NCBI RefSeq assembly: GCF_900496995.4
Contig: NC_044012.1
Span: 1,860,001-1,924,000 of the forward strand
Source: Aquila chrysaetos chrysaetos
Lineage: Eukaryota > Chordata > Aves > Accipitriformes > Accipitridae
DNA length: 64,000 bases
Direction of reading: 5' to 3'
Shown: one piece after another, positions 46,261 to 56,000 of the stretch
How the letters are laid out: the number at the start of each line of letters is the position of its first letter
How positions within the stretch are numbered: position 1 is the first letter of the stretch
Position numbers and translations under genes: made by a program
The notes under the pieces: generated by a model
Databases searched by the model: none
What the model was told of the DNA's origin: nothing
What the model saw: the letters and a program-made list of their open reading frames with translations, nothing else

Positions 46261-46515
46261 TGCAGGGTGCCATGCATAGGTGCCCGCTGGCACGCGCGGC
46301 TGCAGGATGCCGTGTGTTGGTGCCCACCGGCGTGCTCGGCCGCGCGTCGGTGCTCGCTGGTGTGCACGGCTGTGTGACGCTGTGCCTTGGTGCCTGCCGG
46401 TGCGCACAGCTGCACAGCGCCATGTGTTGGTGCCCGCCAGCACGCGGGGTCGCACCGTGCCATGTGTTGGTGCCTAATGGCGCGCACAGCCGCACGGTGC
46501 CATGCGTTGGTGCTT
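46261..46515 (+). repeat. 40-bp minisatellite, about six copies
   Basis: Units of about 40 bp (one of 30 bp) with the core GGTGCC-N-GGCACGC-N-CTGCA-N-GCCATGTGTT. They are moderately diverged and CpG-rich, inside intron 1. Confidence 0.85.
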
Positions 46516-47600
46516 TCCAGCATCCAGCGCTGCCCGCTGAGGAGCACGCAGCCGAGCAGACCCCCGGCCCCAGCTCCGGTGGGAGGCGGGAGACCAGCTA
46601 ACAGGCTCTCCTGCAGCTTCCACCCGGGAAAAGCGATGCACGAGCTGGAGCGAGGGATTCGGGGGTTGCTGGCGCCCAGCGGGGTCACAAAACCCGACCC
46701 CTGCGGTGCTGCCGGCGCGGCACAGGGCCAGGCACCACGAGCACGCTGGGGCCAAGCCGGGCTTTATCAGCCGGTAGCGGCCACGCTGGTGTGTCACCCC
46801 AGCGGGGACCGTGCCCGGGCCAGTGTGCCGGGGGTTAAACCCTCCGGTGTGACAAATGGGGGGCTCGGGGTCGTGCGGGGGTGTGCGGGGTCCGGCATTT
46901 GCTGGCCCCGGGAGGCAGGGTGGGGGACGCCCGCTCCCGCCAGCCAAGGAGAAAATACTAATCCTTTTATTTTTATATTATTACTTATTCATCTGGGCTG
47001 TACAGGCCTAATGGAAACCAGATGGAGGAAAACAGACACAGCCCCGAGCGGCTGGGACAAATTACCCCAAAGAAAGAAAGAAAAAAAAAAAAAAAAACCC
47101 AGAGAAAGAAAAAAAAAAATTCCAGCGGACTTTGAGTCGTGTTGGGGAATTATTGTTTGGAGGCACTGCCAGGAGGCTGCAGCGTGCCCCCCTGAAACCC
47201 CCTTTGCCCGCCACGGAGCTTGTCCCACCCTGTAAAGGACCTGGGTTGATGCCATGGCCATGGCCGGATCCTGCGGGCATCCTGGGCTCTGTTTCCCATG
47301 GGCTTTTCTGGGCTTGGGCACTGAGAAATCCCATCGGGTGTGGAGCCGTCCCTTATCCCTGTGCCCGCATGGCAGTGTTTGGGTTGCAAACACCTTGGGG
47401 AAAATTTATGACTCAGAGAAGAAAAAGGAAAAGACACGAAAAAACACAGCCAGGCCCTGTTTCCCTGGGTGCTTGCTCAGCTTCGTGGAAACTTTCCTCC
47501 CAGTGGGAAGCTGTGGAAAAGCCGTGTCGGTGCCAGAAAGAGTGTATCCTTGTTTTCCCCTCGGCGTGGACGTGCGTACGGAGTCAGGACAGCAAGGAGG
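46516..47600. other. Intron 1, with A-rich tract
   Basis: Unique sequence with an AT-rich patch at 46950-46995 and an A/GAAAG-rich tract at 47071-47120. No gene recognised. Confidence 0.35.
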
Positions 47601-47815
47601 ACGGGGACAGGGATAGGGATGCAGGCAGGCATGGGGATACAGGCAGGGACAGGGATGGGGATGCAGGGAGGCACAGGGATACAGGCAGGGACTGTGCTGG
47701 GGATGCAGGCAGGGATGCTGCCAGGGAGACAGACGGGAACAGGGATGCACATAGGGACGGTGCCAGGGATGCAGGCAGGGATGGGGATGCAGACAGGGAC
47801 AGGGATGCAGGCTGG
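47601..47815 (+). repeat. Purine-rich minisatellite (GGGATGCAGGCA type)
   Basis: About 18 units of 12 bp, often paired as 24 bp, with consensus ACAGGGATGCAGGCAGGGA. One of three GGGATGCAGG-based arrays in the window. Confidence 0.85.
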
Positions 47816-49945
47816 GGCGAACATCTCGCAGCCTGCATCCTCCTCCCTCCCCGCAAGCAACGGCAGAGCCAAACGCGCCGGCGCAGCCCCGCCGTGCTGG
47901 GAGCCGCGCAAGCAGCTGGTGCAGGTGCACTTACCTGGGCAAGCTGCCACGCTGTCCCCAAGCTGCCGCGGCTTGTCCCCACGCCCAGCGGCTGTTGCGT
48001 GGAGGGCTGGGGCCGAGCACGTGGGCGGCTGCAGCGTTGCCGACGTGAAGAACGCGTCGCGATGCGTCGCTGCGCCGCGCTCGGTGTGCAACGCCAGCCG
48101 GCGCCCCGCGGTGCAAACCCCGGGCTCGGAGGGGGCAAGAAGGGCGAGGGGATGGCAGCGGTGCCCACGCAGAGCTCTGCGTCACGGGGAGGTGCTGGCC
48201 CTGCCTGTTGCGGGCAGGAGCCAGCAAGCAGAGGCGATGCAGGTCGTGCTTTGCCAAGCTGGGCGGAGGGTGACGGTCGGGGGATGCTGAGCCCGGGAGG
48301 GATCGTGTGGGCACCCGGCGGATCAAGGCACTGCGGCCGCGCGGATGCAGGCACCCACTCCAGGTCACGCTCTGTGCACGCTCGCGGCTCGTCGTCTGCC
48401 GTCGGGGCTGGATCCTGCTCCGCTGGTTGATGGGGGAAGCCTGGAAGTCTGGAGAAGCCTTGCCTAGAGATGGGCATTTCCATGAAAAGGAAAATAAAAG
48501 GTGTTTTTCAAAACACACCATCTATTTTGGCAGGTCCTGTCAACAAACTGTTGTTTTATGCGGAGGGATGCTGCTCGGTCTTGGGGGTTTCTCCTGTGGC
48601 TGGAGTGGGAGAAGGGAGCAAGGAAAGGGAAACTTGGAGCATGCACATCCAGGCGTCTGCAGGATTACGGTGTGCCGCGGGTGGGGAGGGATGCTCCCAC
48701 GGTGCCGGAGCGATCTGGGAGGATACTGTGGGACCACGATGGTGACTGCCCAAAATTTTGGCCCTTGGACCAGCTCTCCCATCTCCCGGTCCTCCCCACA
48801 CGGCATCGACTGCGGCACAAGCCCCGATAGCATCTCGCTGGGGATGAGGCCCCGGTTTTATTTAGCCCGGACAATGCGCTCTTGCAGGGTTCAATTAATC
48901 TCACAACAGTTGCAGCGGATTAAGCATGCATATTAGATTAGTGTTTATCAGCCTTGCCTGGCGGGGGGGAGCGTGCCAGGGCGCAGCGGGGACCCCGGCC
49001 GGGTGCGGGGCTGGGGGGCAGCCGTGGCGGCCGCTTCCTTCTTTGGCTGGGGCCGGCGGCGGCGCGGGCTCGGGCACACTGACAGATCGCCGCAGCTGCC
49101 CGCACTTGCGGTCACCCGTCACCGCCCGGCGCAGCAGCCGCGGGGCCGAAACCTTGCACCGGTGCCGTGCCGCCGCCGCCGCCATCCGGACTGGATGGTG
49201 CTGGCACGCTCTCCCCGGGGATGCCGCTGCCGGGTGTTATTTGGGGTTGCAAGCGCAGGGCGGTGGGAGGGAGGCAGCGATGCCTGGGGGGAGCCCGGTG
49301 CTCCCCGGTTTGCAGGATCCCGTGCCTCGTGGGGCTCCTCGGGGCTGTGGGAGGACAGCCACTGGTGGGTGTGTGGGTCCTGCCGTCGCCACCGCCACCG
49401 AGCGCCGGCTGTAACGAACCCACGATTTACTGCCTGTCCGTAATCCCCGCCTGGGATTACGGCAGCCCTGCGCGTAGCTGCCGGGGATGGCGAGGGGTTA
49501 GCGGGCAGCCGGGGATTCCCGAGACGTGGGCAGGTAACCGCTGGCAGGAGGGTGGCGGGATGTGACAGCGATGGCTTTGCGGGGACACACGCGCCGTTTG
49601 CGTGCTGGGCCGGGCTGTGCCCCGTGCGTGGGGCAGAGCGGTGCCCTGCCCTGTCCCCACCACCCTGCATCCACGCCGGGCACAGGGCACCGTCCCCACC
49701 GTTGTGCAGATGCACGGGAATTCGGTCACCATCCCCGCCGTCCTGCAGGCACACAGGACACCAGGCACCGTCCCCGCTGCCCCAGGGCGAGGGTTGCTGC
49801 CATCCTGCACCAGGGAGCAGAGATGCCCAGCCCAGCCAGAGGTCCCCGTGGGTCCCCTCTGCCCCTGACCTGAGCCCCGTTTGGAGGGCAAAACGCGGCG
49901 CTGCCCGGCACACCCCGCTCACCGCCCCGTGCCCTCTCCCCGCAG
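47816..49945. other. Intron 1, terminal part
   Basis: Unique sequence. AT-rich patches occur at 48470-48560 (with a GGTGTTTT/AAAACACACC inverted repeat) and 48885-48950. A CpG-rich block at 48965-49250 could be an internal alternative promoter, but no donor pairs with it convincingly. It ends in a good acceptor, CCCCGCAG, at 49938-49945. Confidence 0.4.
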
Positions 49946-50092
49946 ATAACGCGGAGACACAGACCGCCACCATGCCCGACTCGCCGGCCGACGTGAAGAC
50001 GCAGTCCAGGTCCACGCCGCCCAGCATGCCTCCGCCGCCGCCGGCCGTCACGCAGGGAGCCACGCGCCACCCCTCCTTCACGCCAAACACCA
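49946..50092 (+). CDS. CBFA2T3: CBFA2T3 first coding exon (start ATG 49972)
   Basis: The acceptor ends at 49945. Twenty-six bases of leader precede the ATG at 49972, which begins [14 protein letters not shown], the family's shared internal start. The exon ends one base into a codon before a perfect donor GTGAGT at 50093. The leader is open in frame, so an upstream coding exon could add an N-terminal extension, as in the longer mammalian isoform. It encodes the proline-rich segment and the conserved PSFTPNT. Confidence 0.95.
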
Positions 50093-53000
50093 GTGAGTAC
50101 CGGGATGCCGGCGGGGATGGGGACGGGATGCCGGGATGGGGACGGGATGCCGGGATGGGGGGCTGCCCACCTCCCTTTGCCTCTGGGTCACATGCTGCAC
50201 CCGGGACCGGCGGCGTCCTCAGACCCCTGCGCGGTGCTGGCCGTGCCGTGGGGTGGCATTACCCGTTCTTGCACCGGAGGAGGGCTTTGGGCTGCACACC
50301 CCAAGCCCCGGCTCATGCACGTGCCTGCGGGGAGCACCGCGGCACTGCCCGTCGCCAGCAGTGCCCTGCGACGTGCTTGGGGACGGGGATGTCCCGGTCT
50401 CCTGCCACGCGATCACCGAACGGTGGCACAGAGCAGCGCGTGGCCCCGGGTGCTCTCGCCTGCAGAGAGCCGGCCGGAGGATGCTGCGGGCTGGGGGAGT
50501 CCCCGCGGGTCCGAGCTGGCCCCGTCAGGGGGGGTCCGGGCATGTGTGGGGTCCTGCCTGCCCATCCGTACGTGGCACCCGGTGGCGGCAGGTTGGTGTC
50601 ACGGCCAGCCGCGGCGGCAGGGACCTTCTTGCCCTGCCCAGGCCACGGCGTGGTGGCATCAGGGGACTCGGTGGGGACTCGAGGTCCGAGTCCTTAGTGT
50701 CCGTAGCATCGTGGAACTGGGCGAGCCCCGACGCGCCGGTTGCGCTGGTGGCACGTGGGCTCGTTACGCACCTGCAGGGCTTGCACCGGGGATCGGTCCC
50801 TGTGCCAGTGTCACCACCCCGGCACACGGCCAGACAAGGCACACGGCGGGGCAGGATCCGGGGGGGGGCAGGGGCCGAGGCTGGTCCCCCCCGGCAGGAG
50901 CGACGGTGGCCATAGCGAGGGTTGCTCCAGCTCCGCCGAGACGTATCCCGGACACGCGTGCACGCAGGCATTTTGCTCGTAGCTGCTTCTTGCTTAGAAA
51001 CCCCAGTGGGGAAGAAAACACCCCTAAAACACCCCCCCGAGCAGCAGCCCCCCCAACGGCCGCCGCGCCCCGGCGGTGCTCCCCGCCGCAGCCCTGCCGC
51101 CCTCCCGGCCAGATGCTCTCTAATTAGAAATCAGCTTGTGCTCGGCTGCGCTCTGAGGGGTTTTGCTTTTTAATCCGAGCCCTGCGGCAGATGTGGCATC
51201 GTGGGTTCGGCTCGGCGCGGGATGCGGGGCCGGGGGTGCAGGTAGCCTCTTTTGCCGTGGCTCGGCCCGCAGCGCGACGGTGTTTCGGTTGTTCTCGGTC
51301 TCGGGAAAATGTCGCAAACCACCCCCCTGCGCTGGGGCTTTGCGGGGGTGGTCCCGAAACGCAGGGACCGTGTTAGGCAGCCGAGCATCCCTTGAACCCT
51401 CCCGACGGCTGCAGTGGGATGCAGGGACCCGGCTCCATCCCTGGCACGCCTGGGTCCGGGTGGCTTAGCCCACGGCACGCGTGCCCCTGCCGTGCCCGCT
51501 GTCGAGGAGCGTTGCCTGCAGGAGGAGCGGGTCGTGCCCAAGCCGGGACCCCCCGGCCGAGAGCTGCCCCCTCTGCTCTCTCATCATAGCGTGTTTTATT
51601 TTGCTTGCAGATCGAGACGCTGGCCCTCCGACGTTTCTGCCTCGCGGCCGTTTTCATGGTTGCTTGAAATGGTCGATGGTCTGTCTTTGTAAGTAAAATG
51701 AAGCATCCGCTCTCATGAGAGACCCGAGCCGCAGCCGCAGCCCCCCCACCCCGGCAGGCACAGGGTCCCGCGGGGGGCACGGTGCCGCCGCGGGGGGCTT
51801 GGGCAGGGTACGCTCCCCCGTGCCAGCCCCTCGCCCTGCTCCGGCGGGTCACGGGGATGCGAACCCCGTCCCCGTCCCGGCCGAGGGACATGTGCGGCGT
51901 CTAACTTAGTAACGCACCTGTCGCGGGAATAAAAGCAGTTGTGGCCACCGGGTTATTTTCGGCACCTCTTTAGCGGGCGGCTGATACTGCCCGGCCGTAG
52001 AGCGAGCGGGAGCCTGCCAAAGCAGGCAGGGCAGGCAGGGCGGCACAGGCACCGCAAGGTTAGTGCGATCCCAGGAGCCGGGTGCCCGGCGCGCCGCGGG
52101 GAAAGGCGCGGTGCATGCCCGGGTGCCGCGGAACGGCGTGCGGTTGGGAGATGGGGTGACGCGTGCCATCACCCGTGCCGGCCGTGGAAAGGTCCCTGCG
52201 CTCGCGCGGTCTGCGCGGAGGGCTGGCGCGGGAGCGAGGGGCCCGCCGCGCTGCAGGCTGGCACCCCCAAATGTCCCCTTCCCGGTCCCCTGGCGTGGGG
52301 TGCTCTGGGCAGCTCCCATCCTCTCCCGCCTGGGCAGTGGGGCCAGAGGCACCGGCGTGCTGCAAGCCAGGCTGGGCTCCGTGGGAAATGGCTCGTGGCT
52401 TCTCCCTGGGGGGTGCTGAGCAGCTCCCAGAGGGGCAGGATGGAGCCCCTTCTCTTGGCTGCCTTGAACATCGAAGAGCAGGATCAGGCCCTCGCTGTGC
52501 TGGGGCATGCACTGCATCCCATCTCTCCCTCCAGCCCCCCACAGCATCAGGGACCGGTCCAGGATGCGGCCCCAGGGATGCAGCAGCATCCGGAAGCCTC
52601 CCGGAGGGTGCCGGCCCCGCGGTACCCGGCAGGATGCTCCGGTGCCCCCAGCCCAGTCTCGTCCCCGCGGTGCCAGGGCACGGCCGCCCACTCTGACCTC
52701 CCGTCCCCTCTCTCCCCGCAGTGATGAACGGGAGCAGCCACTCGCCGACCGCCATCAATGGGGCTCCGTCCACCCCAAACGGGTTCAGCAACGGGCCGGC
52801 CACCTCCTCCACCGCCTCCCTCTCCACCCACCAGCTCCCGCCGGCCTGCGGCGCCCGCCAGCTCTCCAAGCTCAAGCGGTTCCTCACCACGCTGCAGCAG
52901 TTCGGCAATGACATCTCCCCCGAGATCGGGGAGCGGGTGCGAACCCTCGTCCTGGGGCTCGTGGTACGTCTGCCGGGTGCGGGGGGCTGGCGGGGCGATG

Positions 53001-56000
53001 CCGTACCTGGGGATCCTGCGTTCTCCCTTACGGAGATGCTGCTAAATGGGGAAAAAAGAGGGTCCTGTTGGTGCTGGATTGACCTAAATCCTGGAAAAAT
53101 GGGGGCTGTTTTTCCGGCACCTCCTGGGATCTGCACAGCGCGGTGCAGGGTTGGGTCCCGGCTGCTGGCATTGCCAGCAAAGCCTTGAGCATGGTTTTCC
53201 CTCGAGCGCGGTTTTCCCTCGAGCGCGGTTTTCCCTTGAGCGTGGCAGAGCTGGCAGAGGAGCAGAAAGGGGGGAGAAACAGCAAAGCATCCTCCTGGGG
53301 GGGTGCAGGGCAGGCGGGGGGCCACGGCCAGCGGCGCTGAGCCCGGGCTGTCCCCGCAGAACTCCACGCTCACCATCGAGGAGTTTCACGCCAAGCTCCA
53401 GGAGGCCACCAACTTCCCGCTGCGACCCTTCGTCATCCCCTTCCTCAAGGTGGGTGCCGCAGCCCGGGGACCGCGGGGATGTCGGGGTTAGCGTCCGTAT
53501 CGCCGGCAAAGGGGGATTCGGGGGGTGGCTTTGGGGTCGGGGCTGGCGGCTGCCTGTGGGGCTGCCTGCGTCCCCCCCCGGGCACGTGTGTCCCCCCTGC
53601 ACACCCAGCTCCTTGCACGTGTGGAGTCACACGAGGCCGGGGCTGTTTGCAATAAAGCGAGGGGTTTGGCCCAGCTGGTAACCATTTGCAATTCATTAAA
53701 AATCCCCTTCTTTTTATTTGCCTTTTAATTTCGCGCTGACTCCACACTGTCACCCCGCTCCGGAGGGATTCACTGACCGCTGGCACGCCTGGCAGCACTG
53801 GCACTGCCGGCAGATGTTCAAGCCCGGCGTCGCCTGCCCCTCGTTAGCAGAGGAATAACGAAAAAGTGCAAAAAAAGCCCCTTTTCCACCTCTGCATCCC
53901 CGGCCCCCTGGAGCGGAGGTCCACACTCACCACAGGAATCTGCCTGCAAAGCTGCCGGAGCGGTTTGCTCCTGGCAGGGGAAGGCAGAACCGAAATATGG
54001 CCAAACCGACCCGGTGGCGGGGGGGGGGACAGGACGGCAGAGCCCTCCCGCCCGGGGTTTGGAGGGCAACGCGGGGTCTGGGGGAGCAGGGGCACGGCGC
54101 ATCCCCGGCTGCGCGGCTCACGGTGTCCCGGCGGGTGCTGGTGGCCCCGCGGCTGGGAGCCGTCCCCGCTGTCCCGCTGCCAAGTTCGCGGCGGCCCCGC
54201 CGGCCACCCTGGCACCCTGCTCCCAGCTGTTCCCACCGTGGGCTCCAGATGTTTCTCATTATCCTAACTGCAACCAGCCGGGCTCGGCATGCTTCCCAGA
54301 CTCGGGGGCTTGCTTGTTTTTGTGGGGTTGTTCCACCCCCCCCCCCCCCAGCCCCGGCTGGGGAAGGGGAGGATCCGGCCCCACTCACCGCAGCGTGCAT
54401 CTCCGGCTCGGGCGCTAACGTGTCCGACAGATGGGCGTTTGGCTGTGGATCAGCTGCCTAAAGAGAAAACCAGAGCTGGCAGCCGGAGCGCCTGGGCAGA
54501 AAGGGGTCTCTGCTCCTTCGTTCTTGCTGCTCTTGCGTGATCCTAGGGGCTGCGGTGCCGGGGTTGGGGGGGGGGACACCCACACGGTGGGTGGGTGGAT
54601 GGGGAGTTCCCAGGTCCTCGTGCCCCACGGGTGCCAGATGGGCTGGGGGCTCTCCAGCCTGGAGACTTGTGTCCCCAGGGCGAGTACCGCGGGGACAGGG
54701 TGGCAGAGGTGGCCGAGCTGGCCAGGGGATGATGCTCTGCAACCCCTGCCGGGATGCAGGAGGGCTCGGTTGAAGCTGTGCCCATGCCAGCACGTGGCCG
54801 AACCCTGCGGGGTGCCACGTGTGTGTGTCCCCCCCGCCGCCCCGGCAGCCCAGCTGGCCCGGGCACGCTGCAGCGAGCGGGGTCCCAAGGATGTCCCCAT
54901 GGGGAAGGCGAGCAGGACCCCAAAGGGAAAGCTGCCGCCTGCCCGGCACCTCCTGCCTGCGGCAGGTTGGGGGCAAAGCCGGGCTGCGCCGGGGGGGGGG
55001 CCGCGGCTCTACAGAGGGCTCTGAGCCGGCTGGGTGCCGGGCTGGGGGGGGGATTTGCGGGACCGTGGACTGGACTGTCTCCCCTCTCGCAGGCCAACCT
55101 GCCGCTGCTGCAGCGGGAGCTGCTGCACTGCGCCCGCATGGCCAAGCAGACGCCGGCCCAGTACCTGGCCCAGCACGAGCAGCTGCTGCTGGACGCCAAC
55201 GCGTCTTCTCCCATCGACTCCTCCGAGCTGCTCCTGGAGGTGGGCGAGAGCGGCAAGAGGAGGACGCCAGACAGGTGCGAGCCGGGACGGGCACGTGGGG
55301 TAATTTTTTTTTTTGGGGGGGGGGGACACGCATCCCTGCCACCCCCTCCTCGGGGCAGCGGGTGCCGGTGCCTGGCAGGGACCGACCTCCTCTCCTCCAC
55401 CCAGGACCAAAGAGAACGGTTTGGACCGAGACCCTCTGCACCCCGAGCACCTCAGCAAGCGGCCGTGCACCATGAGCCCGGCGCAGCGCTACAGCCCCAG
55501 CAACGGGCTGAACCACCCCCCCAACGGGCTGGGACACCCCCCCCCCCGCCGCCCCCCCCTCTCCCCCAGCACTACCGCCTGGAGGACATGGCCATGGCGC
55601 ACCATTACCGCGACGCCTACCGTCACCCCGACCCCCGGGAGCTCCGCGAGCGCCAGCGACCCGCCGGTGAGTGGTGGCATCCCCCCGTGTGCCGGGTCTG
55701 CGGGGGGGGGGACACTGGGGAACACACACACACAAACTGCCCCAGGGAGAGGGGTGCTGCAGGGGGGATGACCCCCACCCCGCGCTTGCCTTGCAGCGGT
55801 GCACGGGACGCGGCAGGAGGAGGTGATCGACCACCGGCTCACCGACCGGGAATGGGCGGAGGAGTGGAAACACCTCAACAACGTAAGTAATGCCCCCCCC
55901 CCAGCCATCCCGTGGGGCTGGCGTGAGTGCTTTCCCCTGGCTTTGCCCTCCATCCCCACTGTGTCCCCCTCCAGGGCTTTTCTCCCGAGCATCCTTTGCT

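Noticed and set aside
55560-55569. CTCTCCCCCAG read as a splice acceptor that would explain the frame change
   Set aside because: No matching donor lies between 55405 and 55560, and in related genes this segment is one continuous exon. A homopolymer-length error is simpler.
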